From the NCBI RefSeq assembly GCF_024199795.1, contig NZ_JANADK010000001.1, positions 7,192,001 to 7,256,000 on the forward strand: a DNA stretch of 64,000 bases, read 5' to 3'. Shown in pieces: positions 51,215 to 60,168 of the stretch. The position numbers and the translations under genes were made by a program. The notes under the pieces are model-generated. The model did no database searches, was not told the origin of the DNA, and saw nothing but the letters and a program-made list of their open reading frames with translations. This DNA is from Bradyrhizobium sp. CCGB01. GTDB taxonomy: Bacteria > Pseudomonadota > Alphaproteobacteria > Rhizobiales > Xanthobacteraceae. Positions within the stretch are counted from its first letter, which is position 1. Each line of letters opens with the position of its first letter.

Positions 51215-51579
51215 GGCGATGCTTCGCTTTAATGCAGGCGGGAGCGCGCTTGGTCTCTCAGCCACCGACGCCCACGGACTAAGCCTTGGCCGGTGATAGC
51301 GAGTAAACTACCCCAGGTGGCTTTGGTTCGAAATTGAACTTTACAGCCACCCGGCGCATGTGGATTACCGGGGGCACCATTGGACGGTATAGGAACTTCG
51401 TCAACTGAGGCGGCTTGTTTCCCGCTGGCTCGCCGTCGAGCCGGCGGCGCGGCCCCGGCCTACCCCCGTTGACCCCTGCAGCCGGGGCCGCCCACTTTCC
51501 CATTTATCTCGCACTGAAAAGACCGCACGCTCATTTCAGCCGTACCTGGCTCCTCGGTGTTTTCGCGAGCTGTTGAGAC
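51215..51579. other. No confident gene
   Basis: 365 bases. A minus-strand frame at 51279-51503 is open, but it is Pro/Gly/Arg-rich at its start and has no ribosome site. Not called. Confidence 0.35.
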
Positions 51580-51759
51580 CTAAGATCGCCCGCCGCGCGT
51601 GCCTACGATAATCGACAACTTCTCTTCCGTTGCTTTCGCAAGTACGGCTCCCCGAGTGCGGTTTAACTCTTGGGCGATCAGCGTAAGTGGCATCGTACCT
51701 GCGAAAGACTTCAACTTCTCGACTTCTTCTTTCGTCCAATTCTCTTTCCAGCGCGGCAT
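51580..51759 (-). CDS. Small SANT/Myb-like HTH protein
   Basis: 59 residues: MPRWKENWTKEEVEKLKSFA, GTMPLTLIAQELNRTRGAVL, AKATEEKLSI. The W-T-x-E-E-x-E-x-L-K-x-F-A start and the R-x-A-V helix resemble SANT/Myb or GcrA-like DNA-binding folds. Probably a small DNA-binding protein, perhaps of phage origin. Confidence 0.6.
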   Translation of the reverse strand: MPRWKENWTKEEVEKLKSFAGTMPLTLIAQELNRTRGAVLAKATEEKLSIIVGTRGGRS

Positions 51760-52229
51760 CTTTTGTCTCGCAGCGGCGTTCCTTGCCACTCACTATGGTT
51801 GAAAACTCAGGGGCTTTCGCCTGCCAAATTCAATTTCGGCAAAAGGCGTTGCGTGGGCGGCAACTCTGCGGCCGAACGGCCCATCCCGCGAGGCCCAGGG
51901 AAAGCAACGGGCCTCTCGCTGACGGCCCTCAAGAAATGGGCCCGGTGTGCCTAGGAGACCGAGCCCTAGCCTCAGCAGCGGCGATGGCCGTCGTTCGGCT
52001 ATGATGCTCATAAGCGAATGAGTGGCTGCAAGTTCCTGACGGGGAGCCCAGCCTGCCGCCCAGCTCCGTTGACCACGATTTCTCGGGAGCAGGCCTGTAC
52101 TCAGGAACAAGTGGCAGATGACCGGTTTGTTGCTGTGCTTCGGATGTTGGGTACCAGCCCGAGCGAACCCAACGGCTCCAGCCGCCCGGCAGCAGCTGGG
52201 GCCGCGGCTTTTCTGCCGGTAAAGGAAAA

Positions 52230-52252
52230 AAGGCCGCCCTGGGGGCGGCCTT
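52230..52252 (+). terminator. Hairpin terminator
   Basis: AAGGCCGCC pairs with GGCGGCCTT around a CTGGG-type loop. An A run lies on the left and TTAGTTTT on the right, so it could work in both directions. Confidence 0.65.
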
Positions 52253-52965
52253 AGTTTTGAGCGCTGATCTAAACTCTCTGCTGAAAATGCCCGCCGCCAA
52301 ACCTGTAGCTGCGAGCCGCCCGGGTAGGCAATAAATCCGAAATCAAAGAACGAGCCCGGCTTCCGAAGGCTATCAAGGCGCCGCGCGGCCACTAGTAACA
52401 TATGTAAACGGAACCGGGAAAAAACGGCAATATTTTGGCTCCGCAATGTTCTCAAACGAACAGAAACGCTGTGAGGGCAGAGTAATCTGAAGATCGCTTG
52501 GTCTTGCCAAGGGCCAAGCTTCCCCAAGCGGCCCCGGCCCCCCCAAAAGCCCCTTGCCGGGGCCGTCTTGGCAACTGACCTGTTCCCGACCTCGGTGGCC
52601 TATTTTGATTTTCACAGTGGGCCAATTTGGATGGTGCGCGCGTAATCGCAGCCGGCGGCGATGGCCAAGCAGTCCTTCGAGAACTGCGGGTCCCCTCGCC
52701 CGAAATGTTGGCTGTTGCGGCAGCGCTGCCGCGAACCGCAACACATCAAGAGCTATGGGAAACGATGGTGGATGCGGCATGATCGCCGCACCTATCCACA
52801 CCCTGAGCGGCAGTAGCTCGCGCTCGTGCTTCCGTCGAAGTCAAAGGTGCAGTCCGATGATAAACCGGATGGCCGAGTAGGCGCCGCCGGCGACAATAGT
52901 CGTCGCACCAATTGCGAAAGCCACTCTCCAAGTCTCGACCAATCGACGCCTCGCACAAAAATTGG

Positions 52966-53001
52966 CCCCAGCATCGGCCGGGGGGCATGATGATGCTGGG
53001 G
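52966..53001. terminator. Hairpin, terminator-like
   Basis: CCCCAGCATC (52966-52975) pairs with GATGCTGGGG (52992-53001); the loop is G/C-rich. Followed by TTTCC. No gene ends nearby. Confidence 0.5.
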
Positions 53002-53490
53002 TTTCCAGACAGGCTCTTGTCTTGTGGGACCGAGACCGTCACCGCGGAATACAAGCCGAGCACCGACCAGCCGTTCCAAAGACAAATCTAAATCACTGTT
53101 GCTGTGGCTGAATCCCCACATCTCTTGCCCGAGGGAGTGCGGGATCTAAGCCGCGCTGCCCTCGGGTGCAACTGTCCGGTCCCCGCCGAATTCCGTCGAC
53201 GTAGGCAACCTACGCGATTCCGACATTCGGCAGACCAAAGCGATACCTTTTCCACACCCACGACCCGCGGTGGCTCACGCTCGTTGTTGCAGGTCGCAAA
53301 AAACGGCCCCAGCACAACTAGATGCCGGAGCCGTTGGAAGCCTTGGCGGTTAAGGGTGGCGCCAAGGTCTACTAAGCTATAGGAACATTCGGCAATCGGG
53401 TCTGTATGCCGTCCGACATAGGCGGAGGAAATCGATAATTGACGCAGGTTGTGCTTCGGAACGTTCGGTGGTGGCGTTGCTTGGAGAGCA

Positions 53491-53733
53491 ATGACGAGCA
53501 CGACCGTAGTTCTCCTTCCTGCCATGGTGAAAGCGCTTCGCCTGGTCCGCGTCTACGGCTTTATGGTCGAGCGCAGAGACGGCCTGTATTACCCCGGCAG
53601 CAACCGGCCGGCATGCTCGAAGGCTTTGGCAGAGAAGATGGTTGAAGGCGGCTGGCTGGTGAAACACGGAGAGCGTTATCAGCCTACAGAGAAGGGCTGG
53701 CAGGCAGGAGATGCCGGTTCGGACGTGGGGTAA
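53491..53733 (+). CDS. Small hypothetical protein, winged-helix-like
   Basis: 80 residues starting MTSTTVVLLPAMVKALRLVR after GGAGAGCA. MVERRDGLYYPGSNRPACSK and GWLVKHGERYQPTEKGWQA have the strand-loop-strand look of a small winged-helix or phage accessory protein. Intact amid degenerate neighbours. Function unknown. Confidence 0.55.
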   Translation: MTSTTVVLLPAMVKALRLVRVYGFMVERRDGLYYPGSNRPACSKALAEKMVEGGWLVKHGERYQPTEKGWQAGDAGSDVG

Positions 53734-53827
53734 ACTGGGTGTATCCCAGGCCGCCAGTGAAGATCACATTCGGCGAGATGCGCCAGATGGGCGGGATCAA
53801 TGAAGGAGGCCGCCAACCCAGGCGACC

Positions 53828-54057
53828 TTACTTCATCTTCCTAGATCCAATGTTGATGAAGAAGATTGGCTTTCCGGCTTCATCCGACACCTCTAGCGAC
53901 CACTCCTGCCCGGCACGAAACCTTCCGTCGATGCCCTCCAAGACTTCGGCAGCAAAGAGCGTAGCGTCATGCCACGCCGCTTCGTCGTCGGGCAAATCCT
54001 CTCCCGTGTCATCGGTGCTCGGCTCTACGCTATGACGTTGAAGAAGTATCTCGGCAT
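53828..54057 (-). pseudogene. DUF6894 gene with one-base deletion
   Basis: ATG 54057 begins MPRYFFNVI, then the frame breaks near 54030. The rest of the DUF6894 pattern follows in the other frame: DDTGEDLPDDEAAWHDATLF, then FRAGQEWSLEVSDEAGKPIF. The length is one base short of a whole 76-residue gene. Third DUF6894 copy in the window. Confidence 0.72.
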
Positions 54058-54090
54058 GACTGGGGAAATGTGCGGGAAGCTGCCGAGTTC

Positions 54091-54240
54091 CTACACCCTT
54101 AACCGCCGTTCCGCGTCCTGTGCCATCTTGAGCCATTCATTGCCCGTGCGCAGCCAAGCTTCTTTGTCCGTCGCTCTAATCGAGCGATCTGCTTGGACTT
54201 GGCACTCTAGTGCTTGCGGGCGGAACCGGGCGACGTCTAG
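54091..54240 (-). pseudogene. 5'-truncated small helical gene
   Basis: A minus-strand frame ending at 54091 codes LECQVQADRSIRATDKEAWL then RTGNEWLKMAQDAERRLRV, matching the C-terminal part of common short helical rhizobial proteins. A stop lies just upstream and no start is present, so the 5' part is missing. Confidence 0.4.
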
Positions 54241-54362
54241 TTACCAACAGCACTTTCTTCGCCCGACGAAACACGGCAGAAACAATGCAATGATTTAGTT
54301 ACGTTACCGGGGCTGGCTCATATTTCACTTAGATCGTTTTCACCTGGAATTTTCCGAGAATG

Positions 54363-54392
54363 AGGCCGCAGCAACCCTACCTGCTGCGGCCT
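54363..54392 (+). terminator. Strong hairpin terminator
   Basis: AGGCCGCAGCA (54363-54373) pairs with TGCTGCGGCCT (54382-54392), followed by TCTTCGTT. A second hairpin, CCCGCCG / CGGCGGG, follows at about 54419-54443. They end no identified gene. Confidence 0.65.
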
Positions 54393-54889
54393 TCTTCGTT
54401 CAGTGCTCAACAAAAATCCCGCCGACTTTGTGAGCCGGCGGGAGTTCAGACTTGGAGATTAAAGCGACCGGGCTACGATCGCTCCTGAGACCCTGCCGGC
54501 TCAGTTAGGCTTCACCGTGGCAAGCCCCCGCTCCGCGCGTCGGCGCGCCCATGCGGCTCGGATCAGACGCATTCGGTCAACAACGGCTCGCTGTCCTCCC
54601 GGTCGCAGTCCTGCTCGCGGTCGTTGAGCCTTCAGCACGCCGCTGGTCCGTCCAGCAGAGCGACGGCTCGCTATCCCCGCCGTCCCCCTCGTCCCCCGCC
54701 ATCTCCCTGGTGCTGAACGCAGCCCGGCAAGGCAGTTTAGCGGGAGTTCAGCGCTGTAGCTCGCGAAGCTCTTGCCGAGATCCAGCGGCTCAATCAGATG
54801 GTCAATCGGACATGCACGCTGGCCGACGCCAGCATGCACGACAACGGTTGCGTCGACGTAGCCAAGGCCATTCGAAAGCGAGGCGAGGC

Positions 54890-55180
54890 ATGAGTGACTG
54901 GCATCCGCCTGAAACCGCGCCTCAAGACGGGTCGGTCTTTCTAATCACGACCGCTGGCGCTGGCGTCGACCTATGCAGTTCGGTTCAGGAGCGCAATCGT
55001 TCGAGGATTACTTCTTCAAACAGAAGATCGAACAGAAGTGGCCATACATGGTCGGATGGAAAGCGGTCGGTCGACCCGCTCGGGTCTGCAATTCCAAGGC
55101 CGATCCCGCGTACAGAACGGATGGACTGGAGACGAGGTCTACCGGTCTTCGTTCATCGGCCGCCGAGGAAGCGCGCATGA
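54890..55180 (+). pseudogene. Phage-like small gene, frameshifted
   Basis: ATG 54890 (overlapping the stop of a short peptide read) gives MSDWHPPETAPQDGSVFLIT, the W-H-P-x-E-T-A-P-x-D-G start of a phage family resembling DUF551. The expected continuation lies in another frame from about 54973 (SFEDYFFKQKIEQKWPYMVG). At least one indel. Upstream, 54800-54892 codes a short helical peptide (DVAKAIRKRGEA) of the same cassette. Confidence 0.5.
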
Positions 55181-55429
55181 ACTTCACGAGGGCTATTGGT
55201 CGGCTGAGCGCGGCGATCCGGAACCAGGACCCTACGCATCATCCAGATCCTGCCTCCGGCGGCGACCGCAAGGCCCAGGCCAAAAGGCATCCGCCAGGCA
55301 CACGGGCTGCACGCGAGCTATTACCGGGAGTCCCCGCTGATCCGGGAAGCCGCTGAGGCCAAGCTGCTCGAGGCCCACCGGCTGGAATGCGACGCCTGGA
55401 ACGCGATCATGTGAGCCGGCGGCCCCGAG

Positions 55430-55684
55430 ATGCCGTCGCCGGGCGAGCCGCAAGCCAACCCCACCATTGGCAAGGCGCTCAATGCCGGCTACGACCCGGT
55501 CGAGGCCAAGTGCAACCGCTGCCGGCGCATCTCCCTGGTCCCGATACGGACGATCAGGCGGCCCGCCGACACGCTGTGGAAGCTGGAGCCGGCGCTCTAT
55601 TGCGAGCCGTGCACCGAGATCCGCGGCCGGCGCCAGCGCGCCCACATCCTGCGGGCCCGCGCTCGCTGCGACGGCTGCAAATGA
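55430..55684 (+). CDS. Small zinc-finger-like protein of phage-like cassette
   Basis: 84 residues: MPSPGEPQANPTIGKALNAG, AKCNRCRRISLVPIRTIRRP, LEPALYCEPCTEIRGRRQRA, ending RCDGCK. Three CxxC pairs (about 28-31, 60-63, 80-83) suggest zinc binding. A partial frame before it (ASYYRESPLIREAAEAKLLE, ending at about 55413) looks like a truncated companion. I recognise both from Bradyrhizobium phage-like cassettes without function. Confidence 0.6.
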   Translation: MPSPGEPQANPTIGKALNAGYDPVEAKCNRCRRISLVPIRTIRRPADTLWKLEPALYCEPCTEIRGRRQRAHILRARARCDGCK

Positions 55685-55758
55685 CCGTGGCTGTGTGAAA
55701 ACGCTGCGCTTGATGTGATTCGCGCGATATGATTCCCGCACGATTTGCGGGGGCTCGG

Positions 55759-56070
55759 ATGAAGCGCTTCATTGAGGGTGCGGATCGTGGGCAGAGCACG
55801 CTGTTTCCTGAATGCGTGGAAGACTGGATTGGCGAAGACAATCCAGTTCGCGTCATCGACGCCCTCGTCGACGACCTCGATCTGGCCGAGCTTGGGTTCG
55901 GCGGGGTCGATCCCGAGGCAACCGGCCGGCCATCGTACCATCCCTCGATTCTCCTCAAGCTGTACATCTACGGCTACCTGAACCAGGTGCAGTCGAGCCG
56001 GCGTCTGGAACGAGAAGCCGGACGCAATGTCGAGGCGATGTGGCTGCTGGGTCGGCTCGCACCTGATGGA
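55759..56070 (+). mobile_element. IS1182-like transposase, N-terminal fragment
   Basis: From ATG 55759: MKRFIEGADRGQSTLFPECV, VIDALVDDLDLAELGFGGVD, GRPSYHPSILLKLYIYGYLN and QSSRRLEREAGRNVEAMWL, the N-terminal third of an IS1182/IS5-group transposase. After LLGRLAPD the family sequence stops and a piece of IS630 in the opposite direction begins. No catalytic DDE residues remain. Confidence 0.82.
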
Positions 56071-56071
56071 G

Positions 56072-56250
56072 GTGTGAACACCTCGCTGGATCTGCTTTCT
56101 GGTGAGTTCAGCGAACCAACGCTCGACCTAATTGATCCATGACGCGGAAGTTGGTGTGAAGTGGACATGAAAGTGCGGCCGGCGAGCGAGCCACGCTTTG
56201 ATCCTGGGTGTCTTGTGGGTGGCGTAGTTGTCCATGACGATATGGACATG
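56072..56250 (-). mobile_element. IS630 transposase fragment with in-frame TAG
   Basis: Minus-strand reading gives HIVMDNYATHKTPRIKAWLA, HFHVHFTPTSASWIN, a TAG, then VERWFAELTRKQIQRGVHTS. This is the central DDE block of IS630 (MDNYATHK with a catalytic Asp, W-x-N-x-V-E with the Glu). The stop replaces the usual Gln. Both ends are missing. Confidence 0.78.
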
Positions 56251-56344
56251 GAAGGAAAAGCTCAACCATTTCCCGGAGGACAAGTCCCACGCGCGCAACA
56301 CCCATTCGGCCGTTTTTGCCGAGGTCAAGGTGGACGAGGAGATC

Positions 56345-56536
56345 GGCATTCAGGGCGAGCAGGAACTGATTGTCGCGCTCAACATCGCCGCCGAGCCGCG
56401 AAAATGGACATTGCCGGGGCATGGCCGCCTACTGCTCTCGACACATCTTGACCGCCCTTCCCAACTCCTCGCACATGGCTCGATCCTGCTCCGTGGCAAC
56501 GAGGGCGTGATCATCGTCGTCGACGACTATGAATGA
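56345..56536 (+). pseudogene. GH13 C-terminal domain fragment
   Basis: Codes ELIVALNIAAEPRKWTLPGH, GRLLLSTHLD, then GSILLRGNEGVIIVVDD, clearly paralogous to the last 60 residues of the GH13 enzyme at 42216-43817. The barrel is missing and the IS630 fragment abuts it. It marks the place where a second copy of the glucosidase was lost. Confidence 0.75.
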
Positions 56537-56750
56537 GCGAACGTAGGAACGAACCGCGGCCCCGCGTTCGTCCTGCTTCAGGCGCTGGAGAGCGGCGAGC
56601 AGCGGAGAATCGGCGAAGTCCGGCGTCTTTATCTCCTCATCGCATGTATCGACGTTCACGGCATGAATTGATGCGAACGTATCAAGGGTTAATGTCGCGC
56701 CCCGCCTTCGATGTCACAGTGCACATGGGCCGCGGGCGATCGGACGATAA

Positions 56751-57527
56751 ATGCAGGCAGGCTTTTCCTTCTCCAAGCTCGCCGACCGCCTGGTGAGTCT
56801 GTGTGACCTGAGCAGCGATGACCTCGCTCTGCTGGCGGAGATGCCGAGCACAATCGCGCATTTCAACTCACATCAGGCAGTTCTGCGCCACGGCGACGAC
56901 CCGACACATTGCTGCCTGCTGCTTCAGGGCTACCTCTCGTGGCAAGACAGCGGCAGTGCCGACGGGCAAATTACCTCGATCGCCGTCCCCGGCGATATTG
57001 CCGATCTTCACTCGCTTCACCAGTCCCCTGTCATCGGAAATCTGATCGCCCTGGGGCCAGCCATCGTTACCTTCGTGCCGCATCGATTCCTGAGGACTCT
57101 TGCTGAGCGCTCATCTGCCATGTCGCGCGCGCTTCTACTGATGCTGCTGGCCGACCATGCCATGCAGCGCAACTGGGCAGTCAACCTCGGCAGCCGCGAT
57201 GCCCTGACCCGCGTCGCACATTTGATCTGCGAGATCACCGTGCGCTTGCAAAATGTCGGACTCGCGAAGGATCTGAAGTTGTCGTCGCCATTCACCCAGT
57301 CAGATCTGGCTGCCGCCTGCAGCATCTCTCCCGTTCATGCAAACCGCACCCTTCAGGAGCTGCGTCGCGCGCGGCTGCTGCAATGGCAGGGCAAGACCTT
57401 GATCATAACCGATTGGCCGGGGCTGGTTCGTCTTGCCGGATTCGATCCGACCTATCTTCGTATTCGCCGCCGCGACCAGCCATCCACCCAATCGAGGCTG
57501 ACACCTGCCGAGGTCGAAATGGCTTGA
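56751..57527 (+). CDS. Crp/Fnr-family transcriptional regulator
   Basis: 258 residues. A cyclic-nucleotide-binding-like domain spans about 20-130 (VLRHGDDPTHCCLLLQGYLS, ITSIAVPGDIADLHSLHQSP). An HTH_Crp domain lies at about 165-225 (PFTQSDLAAACSISPVHANR then TLQELRRARLLQWQGK). No CxxC cysteines for an iron-sulfur cluster, so it is not Fnr proper. It resembles the Crp/Fnr regulators found in multiples in Bradyrhizobium. Possible regulator of the glycan/inositol cluster that follows, by position only. Confidence 0.88.
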   Translation: MQAGFSFSKLADRLVSLCDLSSDDLALLAEMPSTIAHFNSHQAVLRHGDDPTHCCLLLQGYLSWQDSGSADGQITSIAVPGDIADLHSLHQSPVIGNLIALGPAIVTFVPHRFLRTLAERSSAMSRALLLMLLADHAMQRNWAVNLGSRDALTRVAHLICEITVRLQNVGLAKDLKLSSPFTQSDLAAACSISPVHANRTLQELRRARLLQWQGKTLIITDWPGLVRLAGFDPTYLRIRRRDQPSTQSRLTPAEVEMA

Positions 57528-57531
57528 GTAC

Positions 57532-58446
57532 TCACGCAGTAGCAGCTGATTGCCTGGCCCGATGTTCCAGGCGCTCTGCCACCTTCTGGACGACAGATTC
57601 CCACTCGCCAGGCTTAGTCTGATGAAACAGACGCAGGCTTGGATACCAAAGCGACCGAGAGCCAGACAAGGGCCACCTCCAATCGCAATCCGAATGCAGC
57701 AAGACCCAGGCTTCGCACCCGGTTGCTCCAGCAAGATGTGCGAGCATGGTGTCGACGCAGACGACGAGATCGAGCTGCCGAAGACGGTCACAAAGCGAGG
57801 CAATATCGGGCGCACTGATGTCGCGAGCACCAATCTTGGCTAGATCGCTCTGCTGCGTCCCCAGTTGAAGTGAGTAAAGCGTCACCCCAGCGACGGCGAG
57901 GCGATGCAACAATGCGGGCGGAATGGATCGCCGCTTGTCCCAAGCGCCGACCTCCCAGACCAGACCCACCGATAGGCCGTTACCTGCGATGAACTGCGGC
58001 ATCTCACCTAGAGGAAGGGCCACATAGGGCGCCATCGTCGCGACATGTTCGCTTGTCGCCTTGATCGCATGCGGCACTTCCATGATTTCGATATCGACTT
58101 CGAAGTCCACCTCCGGCGCGCCGTCATGAAGTGCAATTGCCCGATCAACGCCAGCACTGCGCTCGACGAGGGGCAGCAGGTCTCGCTGGCACCAGACCGT
58201 TACTTGGCGCGCGACATTGCGCAAGGGACGCATGAACCGGAGAAACTGGATCGTGTCGCCAAGCCCATGGTAACAACGAACAAGGACACGCTTGCCGGCG
58301 AGCGGCTCCCCCCGCCAGATCCGCTGCAAATGGCGCGGGCCCGTGTGCTTCGGTGGAAAAGCAAGCATCGCGAGATCTCGGTCGTTGACGGCCCAAGCCC
58401 GCGCGAATTCGCCGGCCCGCATCGCCTCGACCCAACTATTCGTCAC
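57532..58446 (-). CDS. GT9-like glycosyltransferase-domain protein
   Basis: About 304 residues from a GTG at 58446. KRVLVRCYHGLGDTIQFLRF (about 51-70) is the G-x-G-D motif of GT9/heptosyltransferase-like proteins. LDLVVCVDTMLAHLAGATGC (about 237-256) and AWVLLHSDCDWRW (about 258-270) form the C-terminal half. Bacterial TPR-glycosyltransferase proteins share these blocks, but TPRs are missing here. Soluble; substrate unknown. Convergent with the Crp gene. Confidence 0.75.
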   Translation of the reverse strand: MTNSWVEAMRAGEFARAWAVNDRDLAMLAFPPKHTGPRHLQRIWRGEPLAGKRVLVRCYHGLGDTIQFLRFMRPLRNVARQVTVWCQRDLLPLVERSAGVDRAIALHDGAPEVDFEVDIEIMEVPHAIKATSEHVATMAPYVALPLGEMPQFIAGNGLSVGLVWEVGAWDKRRSIPPALLHRLAVAGVTLYSLQLGTQQSDLAKIGARDISAPDIASLCDRLRQLDLVVCVDTMLAHLAGATGCEAWVLLHSDCDWRWPLSGSRSLWYPSLRLFHQTKPGEWESVVQKVAERLEHRARQSAATA

Positions 58447-58462
58447 GTCCGTCCGCCCGCGA

Positions 58463-58750
58463 TCAGGGGCGAACAAATTTGTGAAAGCGGCTCAGCTTGC
58501 CGTCCTTGGTGCGGTCCTGATGAAGGAACGCGATACCACTCTCGTCGAACTTGGCGAAGAACTCTTCCCAATCGATGCGGTCGAGCCCCTCGTCTGGCGG
58601 ATCGAAGTCGATGCGCAGGATGCCGGCGTGTCCGTCCTCCTCGGTTGCTTTGACGGTTGCGGGCTTGCCCCCGCGCTCCTCGGTCCACTTTCTGATGATG
58701 TCATGATCGGTGGTCTGCTGTGCTTCGCTGTTCTGCGTCCTCGACGTCAT
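58463..58750 (-). CDS. Small conserved protein, often mislabelled branching enzyme
   Basis: 95 residues: [60 protein letters not shown], ending [10 protein letters not shown]. The family is widespread in rhizobia and has been labelled 1,4-alpha-glucan branching enzyme without support; it is far too short. It resembles a small alpha/beta protein. Function unknown. Confidence 0.7.
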   Translation of the reverse strand: MTSRTQNSEAQQTTDHDIIRKWTEERGGKPATVKATEEDGHAGILRIDFDPPDEGLDRIDWEEFFAKFDESGIAFLHQDRTKDGKLSRFHKFVRP

Positions 58751-59067
58751 CTCGAACCTCGCTTGCTAAGGACCCGGGCGATGATCGCCATCGCATCAGT
58801 CATCCGCCAGAACGCAGAGGACCGGGATTTGTTCTTCAGGGCTTCAGCCTTCGGCGAACGAACCAACCAGCATCTTCTTTATCTTCATCCAAGAAGAAGA
58901 TCGTTCCGGCTTTGCAGCCCGGGATTCTATCGCAGGTTAAGCCTATCGAATTATTCCTCAGGGATTTGCGCGGCGCGAGCTGCGGTCGTGTCCACTGCTG
59001 GAACGAACATACCTCACACACGTTCGCCGACCTACTTACCTGCACACGGCTTCCGGAGGCTTCAACT
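58751..59067. other. Intergenic region upstream of the inositol operon
   Basis: 317 bases between divergent genes. No gene seen. It contains the exact EcfG-type promoter at 59000-59024 and a CGGAGG ribosome site for ino1. Confidence 0.6.
59000..59024 (+). promoter_or_regulatory. EcfG-type promoter of the inositol operon
   Basis: Exact GGAAC (59000-59004)-N16-CGTT (59021-59024), followed by C; 43 bases before the ino1 start. The sequence GGAACGAACATACCTC is nearly repeated at 63669. Confidence 0.72.
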
Positions 59068-60168
59068 ATGCATTCCCCTCTTGCGGAAAAAAGGCGCGTG
59101 CGCGTCGGTATCGTCGGCGTCGGTAATTGCGCAAGCTCATTCGTCCAGGGGCTCACCTACTATCGCAACGCCAAGTCCAACGAACCGGTGCCGGGGCTGA
59201 TGAACGTCGATCTCGGCGGTTATCACATCAGCGACATTCAGATCGCATCCGCCTTTGACGTCAACGCCGACAAGGTGGGACACGACGTGGCCGATGCGAT
59301 CTTCACGAGACCAAACAACACGCATCGCTTTGCTGAGGTCGCGCCGACCGGCGTGACCGTGCAGCGCGGCCCTGTCCTCGACGGCATCGGCCGTTACCTC
59401 AAAGATGACGTGCCAATCGCCGCGGTTCCGGAAGCCGACGTCTCGGAGGCGCTCGCATCGTCCAGAACGGACGTGCTCGTGTCCTACCTGCCCGTCGGCG
59501 CCCAGCAGGCCAGCGAATGGTATGCGGCGCGCGCGCTCGAAGCTGGATGCGGCTACGTCAACTGCATTCCCGTGTTCATCGCCTCCAATCCGGCATGGCG
59601 ACAGCGCTTCGAGGATGCCGGCTTACCCATCATTGGTGACGACATCAAAAGCCAGGTTGGAGCAACCATCTTGCATCGCGTGCTCGCGAACCTGTTCCGC
59701 GATCGCGGCGTCCGGCTCGACCGTACCTATCAGCTCAATGTCGGCGGCAACACCGATTTCAAGAACATGCTTGAGCGCGAGCGGCTCGCATCGAAGAAGA
59801 TTTCCAAAACGCAGGCCGTGACCAGCCAGTTCGACGTCCCCATGGACCCCGACAACATCCATGTCGGGCCAAGCGACCATGTGCCCTGGCTCACCGACCG
59901 CAAATTCGCCTTCATCCGGCTCGAGGGCACGACCTTCGGCGGCGTTCCCCTCAGCGCTGAGGTCAAGCTCGAAGTCTGGGATTCCCCGAACTCGGCCGGG
60001 GTTGTCATTGATGCCGTTCGCTGCGCCAAGCTGGCAATGGATCGCGGGCTTGCCGGTGCGCTCACCGGCCCGTCGAGTTACTTTATGAAGTCGCCGCCTC
60101 AGCAATTCACCGATGCAGAGGCTGCCCGCCGCACCCGCGCCTTCATCGACGACAAGGCGCACGTCTGA
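59068..60168 (+). CDS. ino1: myo-Inositol-3-phosphate synthase
   Basis: 366 residues. Converts glucose 6-phosphate to inositol 3-phosphate using [19 protein letters not shown] (about 13-28) is the nucleotide-binding turn, [15 protein letters not shown] and [14 protein letters not shown] (about 160-175) line the site, [16 protein letters not shown] (about 191-206) and [14 protein letters not shown] (about 222-235) are signature MIPS blocks holding the catalytic Lys and Asp. A short bacterial/archaeal-type enzyme. Rare in proteobacteria. First gene of a tightly overlapping operon with an EcfG-type promoter. Confidence 0.94.
   Translation: MHSPLAEKRRVRVGIVGVGNCASSFVQGLTYYRNAKSNEPVPGLMNVDLGGYHISDIQIASAFDVNADKVGHDVADAIFTRPNNTHRFAEVAPTGVTVQRGPVLDGIGRYLKDDVPIAAVPEADVSEALASSRTDVLVSYLPVGAQQASEWYAARALEAGCGYVNCIPVFIASNPAWRQRFEDAGLPIIGDDIKSQVGATILHRVLANLFRDRGVRLDRTYQLNVGGNTDFKNMLERERLASKKISKTQAVTSQFDVPMDPDNIHVGPSDHVPWLTDRKFAFIRLEGTTFGGVPLSAEVKLEVWDSPNSAGVVIDAVRCAKLAMDRGLAGALTGPSSYFMKSPPQQFTDAEAARRTRAFIDDKAHV

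Larger units (their letters stand above)
51793..53490. other. Terminator-rich, gene-poor stretch
   Basis: 1.7 kb without a convincing gene on either strand. Long open frames such as that on the minus strand at 51793-52527 have no family-like motifs. Strong GC hairpins occur at 52230-52252 and 52966-53001, with another near 53308-53340. A possible minus-strand peptide ending near 52854 (VAGGAYSAIRFIIGLHL) is too uncertain to call. Probably decayed mobile DNA or a region making short RNAs. Confidence 0.45.

Noticed and set aside
51793..52527. A 244-codon minus-strand frame in the gene-poor stretch
   Set aside because: No ribosome site, no motifs, and it crosses a strong terminator hairpin.
1..56250. 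TAG recoding (suppression), because TAG interrupts three family sequences
   Set aside because: TAG ends several intact genes here, such as glgA (4350-4352), glgX and hsp20-region genes' neighbours, and the interrupted genes also include frameshifts. Simple decay explains them.
56429..56659. A 76-codon minus-strand frame next to the Crp gene
   Set aside because: Half of it is the antisense of the GH13 tail; no ribosome site.
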